24,701 nucleotides of DNA, taken from positions 1 to 24,701 of the IMG/VR virus record IMGVR_UViG_3300038463_000111; one strand, given 5' to 3'. The DNA comes from a virus. Numbering within the stretch: position 1 is the stretch's first letter; every line of letters starts with the position of its first letter. The translations under genes were made by a program, and so were the position numbers. This document shows positions 1 to 8,719 of this stretch, in pieces. The notes beneath the pieces are model-generated. The model was not told the origin of the DNA, did no database searches, and saw nothing but the letters and a program-made list of their open reading frames with translations.

Positions 1-157
1 CTAGAGCGATTTCTAGCGATGGAATCTTCAGTGTGATTGCATCAATTTTTGTCTCAACGCGCGTTAGCGATTTGGAAACTAGCGCGACAATGGTTCCGAT
101 AGTCACACATGACCCTAGAAGTGTGCCAATCATTATTACAATTTGCTCGGGGGCCAT
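1..157 (-). CDS. Small membrane protein, partial; holin or other lysis candidate
   Basis: The ATG at 157 has AAGGAAAGGAAG just upstream. The frame stays open to the window edge, giving 52 residues of a longer protein. The visible part is MAPEQ, then a hydrophobic stretch of about 22 residues (starting IVIMIGTLLGS and ending IVALV), then a charged, amphipathic helix (SKSLTRVETKIDAITLKI). An N-out single-span protein with a helical tail, lying after the fibre gene, fits holin-like or spanin-like lysis proteins, which often sit there. The rest of the gene, and any lysin, would lie beyond base 1. A membrane-bound assembly factor is also possible. Confidence 0.6.
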   Translation of the reverse strand, partial: MAPEQIVIMIGTLLGSCVTIGTIVALVSKSLTRVETKIDAITLKIPSLEIAL

Positions 158-192
158 GGCTTCCTTTCCTTCATTCCATAATAGAAGAAGAG

Positions 193-363
193 TCATAAAG
201 GGGATAAATATAACACCGATTCTTCAATCTTTCGTACTGTCTCTTGAACCTTCTTCTCTGTCGCCGAGCCCATAGTTTTCATCATATGGGTCCTAATATT
301 ATTAATTGATTCTGGACATAATCGACGTTCGCCGAATGCGCCAAATAGGAAATTGATTACCAT
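193..363 (-). CDS. Hidden 56-aa ORF downstream of the fibre
   Basis: Reading from the ATG at 363, which overlaps the fibre stop codon (ATGGTAA), the minus strand is open for 56 codons to TGA at 195-193. The product starts [14 protein letters not shown] and continues into a charged helix ([19 protein letters not shown]), ending YLSPL. No strong ribosome site precedes the ATG, so translation would depend on coupling to the fibre gene. An internal ATGATG with TTAGGA upstream could start a 30-aa form. It fills most of the gap between fibre and membrane gene, which supports it. It would be missed by a 60-aa cut-off. Function unknown. Confidence 0.5.
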   Translation of the reverse strand: MVINFLFGAFGERRLCPESINNIRTHMMKTMGSATEKKVQETVRKIEESVLYLSPL

Positions 364-3300
364 GTATATTGCATGATTGTGGCGGTAGCCCCTGCTCCCC
401 CAGTATAACCAGTAGATCCCGTGACTCCAGCACTCAACGGACCTGTTGGAGCAATCAAGATGCTCCCTGGAGTTGCTCCAAAAATTTGGATACGTCCCGA
501 GAAGTTATTACCGCCACCATTTGCACCATTGCCGGGGGTTCCGGTCCCACCATTTCCACCTGGTCCGCCAGCTCCGCTGGAAACATTAATAAGATTGGTG
601 GTGGCTTGTCCAGAGACCATCCCAACAATCATATATACCCAACCACCAGCTCCACCACATCCGCCGCCGCCACCACCACCACCGCCAGAAGTTTTAGTTA
701 TACCATTGCTCGCATTACCACCAGTAACCGATATGGCCGATGCGGAAGTAGATGAATCTCTATAGATTTCTGCTGCAGAAATGAATATTGCACCTCCACC
801 CGAACCGCCCCCACCTCCAGCCCCACCAATATTGCCCGCTACACCGCTGCCACCACCCCCACCACCACAACCTCCGCCGCCGCCAGCATAAGGGTTAATT
901 GTTATACCAATCGCTCTGGTGAAATTATCAGTAAGATTGTTTATGGTTCCAGTAGCAGTAGAAGGCAAAGCTGCTATTGCTCCTGTACCCCCAGCAAAAG
1001 TACCAGAGTTGGCACCTTTGCCTGCAATAGCTTGATATCCTTGAGCATTCGTAGTTATTATTCCACCTTGATACTGTGTAGCATTATTATTTATTGCTTG
1101 GCCTCCAGGCGATCCTGCGGTGTTTCCAATACCCGCAGCACCACCAGTGCCTGCAATGCCACTATTCCCACCAATTGTTTCTGGTGCTAAGGCGAGCCCA
1201 CCATTTTGAGAAGCAACAGTAGAAATTCCGTTACGATTTATAGCATTTGCGGGAGCATTCTGAAGATTCAGTGTTCCCGAGCAGTAAATTTTATAACCAC
1301 CAGTACTAATTGTGCTGGTAGAACCAGCTGACCATGACATTGCACTATAATACATGTCACGTGCTAATGTTGTGGTCCCAGAAGCACCTGAAGCGTAAGC
1401 CCCATCGGCACCGTCACCGAACAATTGATTACATAAAGCTAGATCCCATGGATCGCACGGTAATACCACGGCTCCTGAATTAAGAACCGTTCCATGTCCT
1501 GAATTACCCATCACGCCAACGGTCGTCAGGGTTGCAGTGAGTCCGGAAAGAGCTGAGACCTGAAAGGTTCCTTGATTGCCGGTTCCATCTGCTATGAATA
1601 TGTAGAGTCCGTTAGAAAGATTGGCAGCGGAAGTAAATCCAATTGATGCGACAGTGCTTCCAACTGACGGGATCGTAATAGTAGTGGTGGTTACAAGAAC
1701 TGACGTACCAGCAGGTCCTGTGGCTCCTACGGGTCCGGTAGCTCCTTGAACACCGGCTCCAGTAACCCCTGCAACACCTTGCAGTCCGACAGGACCTGTA
1801 GCTCCTGTAACGCCCTGAATGCCTTGAATGCCTTGCGGCCCCTGAATACCTTGTGGCCCTTGAGACCCAGTTGGTCCTGTGGCTCCGGTTACACCATTTA
1901 CTCCTTGCGGTCCTTGCGGTCCAGTATTACCAACCGGCCCGGTTTGCCCTTGCGGACCGGTTGGACCAGTGGCCCCAGTAACGCCCTGAACTCCACCTAT
2001 CGAAACAAGGGATAGGAAAGAATAAGACCAAGTGGGGGTTACACTATTTGTTGTAGCGCAAGTTACTTGAAGTCCAACTTTATCCCCGGAATTCAGAAGC
2101 GCAGGAGCTGTGCCTGAAATTGATACGGTGTTGGTAGCTGCAGCTCCTAAGGTATCAATTTGGAACGGATCGGCTATAAATGCATTTTGTGTAATGTTAA
2201 ATAGAGCAAATTGGAAAGTATTACCAAGTGTAGATTCAAACGATACGGCAAAACTTACGTTGTAATAGCCACCATAAGTAACTGAAATTCCAGTTGCTGA
2301 CCTAGTCGCATTGAAACTAATTTCAGGAGACCATGCAACTCCTCCTGTGTCTCCGAAAACATAATATGTACCTAGAGTCGTAAGAGTCGGAGGAGCGGCA
2401 TAAGCAACATAACCTGCTGCTGAAAGTGCAGCACCTGGACCCGTAGCGCCCTGAGGACCCTGAACTCCAGTGGCCCCTTGAGGACCCGTGATTCCCGGTC
2501 CAGTAGCGCCCTGAGGACCCGTGGGTCCAGTAGAACCAGTAACACCATTTACTCCAGTTGCGCCTTGAGGACCCGCTGGTCCTATAGGACCTGTCGGTCC
2601 TGTGGCTCCAGTTACACCTTGAACACCAGCTCCGGTAGCTCCCTGAGGTCCAACTGACCCCGCTGGTCCTGTGGCCCCCGTGACTCCTTGAGTCCCTCCA
2701 CTAGAAGTAACGCTAAGGTTCGCCCACTGGAGTGCATTGCTTGGACTTCCACCACTTAAACAAGTACCCCAAAGCGTGATTATATCATTAGCATTAAAGG
2801 ACTTAGTGAACGTAAAACCTGCTGATGAATCCGCATCCGTAGCAACACCAGTCCCAAAATTTATCTGGGATTCAACGAGTCTGGATCCGTTAATGAATAT
2901 GGCAAAGGCCCAGGTTGCTGCGGGAGTACTAACTCCCATTGTTGCAGCCCAACTAATTGAGTAACTTCCTCCACTCGTAAGCGTTATGCTTGATGCACCA
3001 AGTGTTGTATTTAGAGAGTCTCCAGCAGTGAAACTTGTGACCTGATAAAATGTAGCTTGTGTAACAGGGGTGAAATTTGAGGCACCATAAATATTCCCAT
3101 AAGCTGATACGGTTATACCTTGTGGTCCAGTGGCTCCTTGGGCACCTGTTGAACCTTGAGGGCCAGTAGAGCCTTGTGACCCTGTTTGTCCTTGTGGTCC
3201 TGTATAACCAGGACCTGTATAACCAGGACCCGTATATCCTTGGGGACCCGTAACTCCTTGGGGACCCGTAGTACCTACGGGGCCAGTGGGACCTGTTGGA

Positions 3301-4547
3301 CCAAGTGGACCAATTGGTCCAGTAGAACCTTGTCCTTGGGGACCCGTAACTCCTTGGGGTCCAACGGGACCGGTTGGACCCGTTGGACCTTGAATCCCTG
3401 CTCCAGTGGCACCTTGTGGCCCCGTGACACCAGTTGGACCAAAAGTCCCTATACTGAAAACATTGAAATTACCGTAAGGATTAATCGAAACTACTCTAGT
3501 ACCAGCATTAGTCGCAGCTATTAGATAAAGAGTGGTTCCAGCACCAAATGAGGCTGTAAATGAACCAGAAACATCACTGGCCTCACCACTTGAATCAGGA
3601 GGAACGCTAACGGTGAATATATATGGTCCAGGGTATGTGGATATTGGATTGATGCCGTCTGTCGATATGGCAAATTGAATTACCGCAGTTGCATTAGTAG
3701 TACTCGAAATATTTAGATTGAAATTAACCGTATAAATACCGGTTTGAAGAATTTCAATATATGCACCGGGACGAGTCGATGGGAAAGGTACATATAGTGT
3801 TGTATTTGCATAATCACCAGCTACCCAACCACCAGTTTGAGTCCAACCGGTGACCGGTGATGTTAGTGTTATCCCGTACCCATCTTCTTGGTATAAATTT
3901 CCGTAAGCAAGTGCAGTCGGTCCAACACCCGTTACACCTTGTATACCTTGAGGGCCAGTTGACCCCTGTGGACCAGTCTGTCCTTGGGGTCCTGTCGGTC
4001 CCGTGAAACCAGTGACTCCATTTACACCAGTGGCTCCCTGTGGACCCTGAGGGCCCGTGTTACCAACAGGACCTGTTAGTCCTTGGACACCGGTCGGACC
4101 CTGAACTCCGGTAGAGCCCTGTGGACCTGTATTACCAACAGGCCCCGTGTTACCTACAGGACCTGTTAGTCCTTGGACACCAGTGGAACCTTGTGGACCG
4201 GTAGAGCCCTGGATACCTCGGGGACCTGTCTCTCCTTGGGGACCCGTTGGTCCTGTGACACCAGTGACACCCTGAGGACCAGTTGGTCCACCATAAGGGC
4301 CCGTGGCTCCTGTGACACCCTGAATACCTTGAGGACCCGTAGCACCTTCAGGGCCCTGAGGACCAACTGGTCCTACTTCACCCTGAGGACCCGTTACACC
4401 CGGGGTTCCCTGTCCACCACCCGGTCCACCGACTTGAGTAGTTACAATTGTGCTTGGTAACGAGACAGTGCTCGTTACGATTATTGGGTCACCAGGGATT
4501 GTTGTAATTACACCTGGCTGTCCGGGAAGTGTGACAATTATAGCCAC
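357..4547 (-). CDS. Collagen-like receptor-binding fibre with three globular domains and a polyglycine tip
   Basis: This is a 1396-aa protein. The start is GTG at 4547 with GAGGTG seven bases upstream. Order: an N-terminal beta part (1-44); collagen-like blocks of Gly-X-Y at about 45-208, 369-478, 619-705 and 852-947; three globular beta domains at 211-368, 479-618 and 706-851; then a beta unit (948-1030) and a Gly-rich tip (1031-1396). The three globular domains share an alternating strand plan ([36 protein letters not shown]), like C1q or BclA heads. The tip holds FGDGADG..., [10 protein letters not shown] and two Gly runs with one Cys each (1222-1233 and 1288-1299), like polyglycine-helix tips of phage adhesins. 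It probably binds the host surface as a trimer. Confidence 0.88.
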   Translation of the reverse strand: MAIIVTLPGQPGVITTIPGDPIIVTSTVSLPSTIVTTQVGGPGGGQGTPGVTGPQGEVGPVGPQGPEGATGPQGIQGVTGATGPYGGPTGPQGVTGVTGPTGPQGETGPRGIQGSTGPQGSTGVQGLTGPVGNTGPVGNTGPQGSTGVQGPTGVQGLTGPVGNTGPQGPQGATGVNGVTGFTGPTGPQGQTGPQGSTGPQGIQGVTGVGPTALAYGNLYQEDGYGITLTSPVTGWTQTGGWVAGDYANTTLYVPFPSTRPGAYIEILQTGIYTVNFNLNISSTTNATAVIQFAISTDGINPISTYPGPYIFTVSVPPDSSGEASDVSGSFTASFGAGTTLYLIAATNAGTRVVSINPYGNFNVFSIGTFGPTGVTGPQGATGAGIQGPTGPTGPVGPQGVTGPQGQGSTGPIGPLGPTGPTGPVGTTGPQGVTGPQGYTGPGYTGPGYTGPQGQTGSQGSTGPQGSTGAQGATGPQGITVSAYGNIYGASNFTPVTQATFYQVTSFTAGDSLNTTLGASSITLTSGGSYSISWAATMGVSTPAATWAFAIFINGSRLVESQINFGTGVATDADSSAGFTFTKSFNANDIITLWGTCLSGGSPSNALQWANLSVTSSGGTQGVTGATGPAGSVGPQGATGAGVQGVTGATGPTGPIGPAGPQGATGVNGVTGSTGPTGPQGATGPGITGPQGATGVQGPQGATGPGAALSAAGYVAYAAPPTLTTLGTYYVFGDTGGVAWSPEISFNATRSATGISVTYGGYYNVSFAVSFESTLGNTFQFALFNITQNAFIADPFQIDTLGAAATNTVSISGTAPALLNSGDKVGLQVTCATTNSVTPTWSYSFLSLVSIGGVQGVTGATGPTGPQGQTGPVGNTGPQGPQGVNGVTGATGPTGSQGPQGIQGPQGIQGIQGVTGATGPVGLQGVAGVTGAGVQGATGPVGATGPAGTSVLVTTTTITIPSVGSTVASIGFTSAANLSNGLYIFIADGTGNQGTFQVSALSGLTATLTTVGVMGNSGHGTVLNSGAVVLPCDPWDLALCNQLFGDGADGAYASGASGTTTLARDMYYSAMSWSAGSTSTISTGGYKIYCSGTLNLQNAPANAINRNGISTVASQNGGLALAPETIGGNSGIAGTGGAAGIGNTAGSPGGQAINNNATQYQGGIITTNAQGYQAIAGKGANSGTFAGGTGAIAALPSTATGTINNLTDNFTRAIGITINPYAGGGGGCGGGGGGSGVAGNIGGAGGGGGSGGGAIFISAAEIYRDSSTSASAISVTGGNASNGITKTSGGGGGGGGGCGGAGGWVYMIVGMVSGQATTNLINVSSGAGGPGGNGGTGTPGNGANGGGNNFSGRIQIFGATPGSILIAPTGPLSAGVTGSTGYTGGAGATATIMQYTW
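3199..3228 (-). repeat. 15-bp tandem repeat in the second collagen block
   Basis: The 15-base unit at 3199-3213 is repeated exactly at 3214-3228, and a degenerate third copy follows. It encodes the five-residue step GPGYT, which breaks the Gly-X-Y period. Exact tandem copies can slip during replication and change length in frame. Confidence 0.85.
4054..4184 (-). repeat. 90-bp period DNA repeat in the first collagen block
   Basis: A 41-bp stretch at 4054-4094 recurs at 4144-4184 with two differences, a spacing of exactly 90 bases (30 codons). It encodes the [15 protein letters not shown] unit twice. Near-identity in DNA, in a protein where synonymous codons vary freely elsewhere, points to recent duplication. 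Confidence 0.85.
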
Positions 4548-4552
4548 TCAAT

Positions 4553-4957
4553 TCACCTCGTGCCAGTGCCAACCACCTGAAAAGAACCCGATAGATAATA
4601 ATCTTTGATGCCAGTTCCTTGTGTTACGAGCAAATCGTAGTAGAAAACACCAACTGGCATGGCCGCAGTTTGAGCCGCCGTGATGGTGATTGTGATAATT
4701 CCAGCTGGATAGGTGTTCACACCATCAGTTTCATCACCTGAACTGAAAACAATTCCACCAGATGGCGACGTGAGAGCCAAATATTCAGTACTTGTGGGAT
4801 CAGCATCCTGACGCACTTGCATTTTAGCAGTTGCGCCAGAAAAACTGACGGCTGTGGCTAAAGCTAAATTTCCGCTCGGATCGCCATTGGAATAACCAGG
4901 GGCAATTGAAAAGTCCTGATTTTGCAGGACCTGAATCGGAAATTCAGCTACAGCCAC
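4553..4957 (-). CDS. Beta-sandwich structural protein upstream of the fibre
   Basis: This 134-aa protein starts at GTG (4957) with AAGGAG eight bases upstream, overlapping the previous stop region. The sequence follows a pattern I know from small phage fibre-associated or baseplate-associated proteins (N-terminal domain of BppU-like type): GATAKMQVRQDAD, then ALTSPSGGIVFSS, TITITAAQTAAMPVGVFYYDLLV and a closing YYLSGSFQVVGTGTR. Such domains attach fibres to the tail. Its last codons (ACG AGG TGA) carry the ribosome site of the fibre gene, so the two are tightly linked. The attachment role is inferred from pattern and neighbour. Confidence 0.65.
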   Translation of the reverse strand: MAVAEFPIQVLQNQDFSIAPGYSNGDPSGNLALATAVSFSGATAKMQVRQDADPTSTEYLALTSPSGGIVFSSGDETDGVNTYPAGIITITITAAQTAAMPVGVFYYDLLVTQGTGIKDYYLSGSFQVVGTGTR

Positions 4958-4967
4958 AGTAGTCTCC

Positions 4968-5471
4968 TTAACCGGCTATACCATATCCGGACGACTGAAA
5001 GACTCGACACGTTCCGGTCGCCGAGGCCACAACTCCAAGGAAGTTATCCTGACCAATTTGGGTAAGATAACGTTCGCTGGTTCCCGAAGGAATTCGGTGG
5101 CATGTTCCTGTGGCTCCAGTATAGCCACCGGTAGCACTTAGGGTTCCGACTGCAGCAAGAGCCGGGGCGGCCCCTCCTGAAACAGAAGCTAGGGTTTGTC
5201 CAACGATGATACCAAGGTCGGCCCCATCAGCAAAGATGGTTACGTAGGAGCCAACCAATCCTTGAGGCATCCCTGGGGGAGCACCAAGACCCGTATCATT
5301 TTGACAACTTCCGGCATCATAAACGAGTCCGAAGGTTGTGGTTTGAAGCGCGAGCACCCGAGCACTGCTGGAGACAGTAAAGGCTACCTCCTGTCCGACA
5401 GGCCCGGTCGGTCCATAAGCCCTAGGAGGGCTAATGAATGAATATTGGCGGACTTCTGATGGGTAGCCCAT
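4968..5471 (-). CDS. Small beta-rich structural protein
   Basis: This 167-aa protein is rich in Gly, Ala, Ser and Thr. It reads as repeated short strands (AFTVSSSARVLALQTTTFGLVY, VGSYVTIFADGADLGIIVGQT) and ends in GTCRVFQSSGYGIAG. Four Cys are present (near residues 56, 123, 155 and elsewhere), without a CxxC pair. No signal peptide is seen. It sits six bases after the previous gene and nine before the next, in a group that leads to the fibre, so a fibre-base or head-surface protein is the best guess. The family is not recognised. Confidence 0.65.
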   Translation of the reverse strand: MGYPSEVRQYSFISPPRAYGPTGPVGQEVAFTVSSSARVLALQTTTFGLVYDAGSCQNDTGLGAPPGMPQGLVGSYVTIFADGADLGIIVGQTLASVSGGAAPALAAVGTLSATGGYTGATGTCHRIPSGTSERYLTQIGQDNFLGVVASATGTCRVFQSSGYGIAG

Positions 5472-5477
5472 GTTTGA

Positions 5478-5753
5478 TTACTTCTTGCTCGATGTGTGGT
5501 TTTCTTCAGTGCCCATAGGGACCTTGTAACCAGCAGGCCAGTGCTTGGCTGCGTCGTCCGAGGTCATCCCGCGCTGTGCGTGCTTATTGGTGCTTGGGGC
5601 ACCAATCGGCGACGCCTTGACCTTCTCACCCATAGGACCCTTTTGCTGATTCTTCATCTCGTTTTTATCGACAGATGAATTATCAGAACCGGGGGATGCT
5701 GATCCCTTCGGGCCCTTACCGACATTCTTTGGCATCATTGACTTCGTCTTCAT
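5478..5753 (-). CDS. Small protein sharing a C-terminal module with its neighbour
   Basis: I choose the ATG at 5753 (MKTKSMMPKN), because AGGAG lies eight bases upstream and the start forms an ATGA overlap with the previous gene. This gives 91 aa. The longer reading from 5804 would overlap that gene by 55 bases. The N-terminal 60 residues are rich in Lys, Gly, Ser and Asn and look disordered. The end (QRGMTSDDAAKHWPAGYKVP....ENH) matches the end of the upstream protein at R-G-M, K-H-W, G-x-K-V-P and E-N-H. The lysine-rich nature fits nucleic acid or capsid-interior binding, but this is inference. Confidence 0.65.
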   Translation of the reverse strand: MKTKSMMPKNVGKGPKGSASPGSDNSSVDKNEMKNQQKGPMGEKVKASPIGAPSTNKHAQRGMTSDDAAKHWPAGYKVPMGTEENHTSSKK

Positions 5754-5962
5754 TTGTGATTCTCCTGTTGAGTCTTCGGGACTTTCATGCCCGTTTTCTT
5801 CCAATGCTTAGTGTTCTCACCGTCACTCATACCACGGGATTCATGCTCATCCTTCTTCGGGATATGCTCACCTTTAGCATGCATTTCTTTATCCCACTTT
5901 TTTGCAATTTCTGGGTGATTAATGTGCATAAAAGCAGCTTGTTTTTGCGATTCGTATGGCAT
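5750..5962 (-). CDS. Small basic protein with a KxxAFMHxNHP motif
   Basis: This 70-aa protein has an N-terminal part ESQKQAAFMHINHPEIAKKWDKE resembling a short motif I have seen in small phage proteins (S-K/Q-AQ-x-FM-x-x-x-P-x-x-A-x-x-W), function unknown. Lys and His are abundant. The C-terminal part (RGMSDG..TKHW...GMKVP....ENHK) is shared with the next gene, so the two are partly paralogous. ATG at 5962, with a weak ribosome site. The stop overlaps the next ATG (ATGA). Confidence 0.7.
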   Translation of the reverse strand: MPYESQKQAAFMHINHPEIAKKWDKEMHAKGEHIPKKDEHESRGMSDGENTKHWKKTGMKVPKTQQENHK

Positions 5963-5997
5963 GCTGATCTTATTTCAGTTAGAGCAAAAACGGTTTA

Positions 5998-8718
5998 TCA
6001 ACTACCCTTCAGATGTCGAGTTTTTCCGAAACCCTCGTCGAACGAAGTTTTGGTCGCATGAGCTTTTGGTGCTTTACCGCCCCCTCTTCCTTTACCGGAA
6101 GGGGCCACCGTTTGAGGAGCCGATAGGATCATTTGCATCGACATGGTTTCCTGAGGCATACCAAGGAATGTTTTCAGATTTTGCTCTTGGGCGAGAGATA
6201 GGGGTTTGTCCGCTTTCTCAAGTTCATCTTTGAACTTCGAAACACATTCCTTATACATGTCCGGATGCGTTGCCTTGAAGGCTTCAATTTCAGTGCTGGT
6301 CATCCGACCATCTTGGAGTTTCCCAAGAGTCTTGAGCGGAATATTTACTGCCTCATAGCACTGATTGAAATGATCTTTGGCTAGGTCAGACGCGTCAAAC
6401 GTCCTTGCTGTCTTAGGAGTCAATGAACTCGGATCAGCCGACGCGGTCTTCGGAAGTTGTTGAGCCAAATAGGTCACCTGACCCAATGCTCTTGCCTGAA
6501 TCTTATCCTGTAGTCCAGGATCCTCTTGTCCTATCCATCCCGTATGATCTCGATGCATATCTATAGTGGACTGGGGGTCGGAAGCTATTTTCATTACCGA
6601 TTTTGCACGGGTCTCAAAATCTTCCGGATGGTTTACCGGATGAGAATACTCATAAACTTTGGAACCCTGAACTGTGGCTCGCACAATCTTACTCATCACG
6701 TCATCAATATGCGTTGATGCAGCTTCAATTTTAGACCAATTTGATAGACGCGAAGTAACTAAACTAGCTGTGAGAGCACCATCGGGTGAATTCACATAAT
6801 TTTTGATTGATTTTTTGGCCGCTCCTGCGATAAGTGCTCCGGCCGCTGCGGGGAAGTTACCATGTAGTGCAAGACCTCCGGCCGCCGTTAAAGTTGGTAG
6901 TCCAACGTTGGCGATACTTTCCGGTGTTCCTTTTGGTGCACGAAGAGCAGATCTAGTAATCTCTAGAGCCTGGTTCCATGGGTCAAGTTTATCACTAGCT
7001 TTTTCAAAAGTTTTGAATGCTTCATGTGCGGGGTCACCCCCGCCCAATTTCTTGAGGGATTTCTTGATTGAGTCATATATATGGTCATTAAATTTTTGAC
7101 GCACTTCCATAATCGCATTACCGACTTCTGGAATACGAGTTTGCTTGCCTAATTCTCCGAGAGAATTGGATATATCTGCAGCATTAGTGAGTGAAATCGG
7201 TACGTCTTTGAGTTGTTCACGATTCGCTTCGGTAATATTCCCGAGCGAAGATGGTTTCTCAACCATCTGGAATTTTACTTCATCAGGCGTACCTTTGAAC
7301 CCTTGCTTGGCCCAATCTAGGAAACCCTGTGACTTTTGAAATTCCTTACTATTCTGATATAATGCTTGTTCAGCCGGAGTTCGTTCTACTTGCTCTTTGA
7401 GCGTAACTGGAATTTTATCTAGTGCAATATTGACTAAATTTTTCGTTACTTGTACACCATTAACGTCCTCAATCTTATCTAGAGCACGCGAAAATTTCTT
7501 ATCTTTCAGAACACCATCAAGAATATTGAAAATTTCATCCGCTTTAGGATTTGTACTGACATCACCCGCTACATTAATAAGCGGGTCTATCGCCTTGAGC
7601 GAGTTCGTATATTCTTTATTCGCTGCGTCCCAATGAGTTTTGGTACCTTCCAAAACATCTTCTAGGCTTCTCGCAGGTCCAATGACGCCAGCCTTTTCCA
7701 TCGTCTGGCGAACATTTTGTAGTTTGTTACTATCAATCATTTCTCGATAGGTTGGTGACCGATTTGTCGGTTCGGCTCCAGCGAATTTTTTGAAATAATC
7801 ATTCGCTGCTGTCTCCAATCTGGAATTTGCCCATCTTGAAGTACCAGTGACAGCCGATCCTACTGCAGCGCCACCAAGACTAAGAGCACCTCCAAACAGA
7901 GCATTGTGTTGTCCAGAGGCTAAAATTTTATCAGCTGAAAGCCCCTTGTCTTCTTTCAGTTCCTGCCCGGTTTCGGAAGCAAGACCAATAAGTCCACCTT
8001 CCGTCGCACCTCGACCAACAGCCGTGATGCCTTTTTGAGCTAGTCTGCCTGCAACTGTTGTGGCCGGGGATCCGAGAATGGATCGTAAACCAGCTTCAGT
8101 TACATCACCTGCGGCTCCTAAAACACGTGTAGGAGCCGCAATAGCGTCAAGAGCTCCTCGCCCGGCAATCCTTGCAACGCTGCCAGCCTCTCCTGCCATA
8201 AGGCCAGGTGTAGCCAGACCTCCAGTAGCAAGATCAGCTGCAATTGGAGCAATAATTCCAGCGGCTTGTCCCGCCGTGTGATAATTCGGATGTTCCGCCT
8301 CGGATTCCTGGATATACTTGGATACATCGGGTTTGAGTTGTGATTCAATGAGTCCCGGTCCCAGCCCGAATGTTCCTGTGTCGAGCGCTCCAGTAGCCAA
8401 AGAAGTTGCTTTAGAGGCAACTGTGTTGTGTGCTTCATGACGTGCTTCTAGGGCATTGTGTTCGGCCTGCTCATTTTGATGATCTTCTAGCGCCCTCTGG
8501 TATTCATCAGTCGAGACAACGGAAGCGCCGTGTTTATTGACCGCATCAGCTAATTCGGAAACACCAATTGTACCGAGTTGACCATCTTTTGTACGAATTG
8601 GTATCGGTTGACCAGCTCCACCCGGAGCCGAATATCCACCTGAAGCAATAGCATCCGCAACTTCCGTTTCCGGAAGTTGAACCATCTTTCCTGAGGAGTC
8701 TAAAAGAGGAACAGGCAA
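5998..8718 (-). CDS. Large putative internal virion (DNA ejection) protein
   Basis: This is a 906-aa protein. Two short related units open it: residues 2-29 (VPLLDSSGKMVQLPETEVADAI) and 38-67 (IPIRTKDGQLGTIGVSELADAV), each a strand, a DG-type turn and a helix. Keeping the TTG start at 8718 preserves the first unit whole. The next ATG, at 8685, would cut it. Residues 145-290 carry Ala/Gly-rich helices (AAGIIAPIAADLATGGLATP) that could enter a membrane. A second such stretch is near 600-635. The rest is charged helix, and the end is basic (GKGRGGGKAPKAHATK). Size, order and mix of helices fit ejection proteins. No lysozyme motif is seen. Confidence 0.6.
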   Translation of the reverse strand: MPVPLLDSSGKMVQLPETEVADAIASGGYSAPGGAGQPIPIRTKDGQLGTIGVSELADAVNKHGASVVSTDEYQRALEDHQNEQAEHNALEARHEAHNTVASKATSLATGALDTGTFGLGPGLIESQLKPDVSKYIQESEAEHPNYHTAGQAAGIIAPIAADLATGGLATPGLMAGEAGSVARIAGRGALDAIAAPTRVLGAAGDVTEAGLRSILGSPATTVAGRLAQKGITAVGRGATEGGLIGLASETGQELKEDKGLSADKILASGQHNALFGGALSLGGAAVGSAVTGTSRWANSRLETAANDYFKKFAGAEPTNRSPTYREMIDSNKLQNVRQTMEKAGVIGPARSLEDVLEGTKTHWDAANKEYTNSLKAIDPLINVAGDVSTNPKADEIFNILDGVLKDKKFSRALDKIEDVNGVQVTKNLVNIALDKIPVTLKEQVERTPAEQALYQNSKEFQKSQGFLDWAKQGFKGTPDEVKFQMVEKPSSLGNITEANREQLKDVPISLTNAADISNSLGELGKQTRIPEVGNAIMEVRQKFNDHIYDSIKKSLKKLGGGDPAHEAFKTFEKASDKLDPWNQALEITRSALRAPKGTPESIANVGLPTLTAAGGLALHGNFPAAAGALIAGAAKKSIKNYVNSPDGALTASLVTSRLSNWSKIEAASTHIDDVMSKIVRATVQGSKVYEYSHPVNHPEDFETRAKSVMKIASDPQSTIDMHRDHTGWIGQEDPGLQDKIQARALGQVTYLAQQLPKTASADPSSLTPKTARTFDASDLAKDHFNQCYEAVNIPLKTLGKLQDGRMTSTEIEAFKATHPDMYKECVSKFKDELEKADKPLSLAQEQNLKTFLGMPQETMSMQMILSAPQTVAPSGKGRGGGKAPKAHATKTSFDEGFGKTRHLKGS

Positions 8719-8719
8719 T

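Noticed and set aside
33-275. Plus-strand ORF of 80 aa at the left edge
   Set aside because: It is antisense to the membrane-protein and 56-aa ORFs, which have a better ribosome site or coupling and follow the strand of all other genes.
369-765. Plus-strand ORFs (Pro-rich and Ser/Thr-rich) opposite the fibre tip
   Set aside because: They are antisense shadows of Gly-rich coding: GGN codons read as Pro on the other strand and stop codons become rare.
4166-4366. Minus-strand 66-aa ORF in another frame of the first collagen block
   Set aside because: It is an out-of-frame reading of the collagen repeats, which produces repeated Val/Leu/Arg, and has no independent start support.
1707-4415. Possible CRISPR array because of many short repeats
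   Set aside because: The repeats are 9-base based, imperfect, in frame and encode Gly-X-Y. There are no constant repeats with unique spacers.
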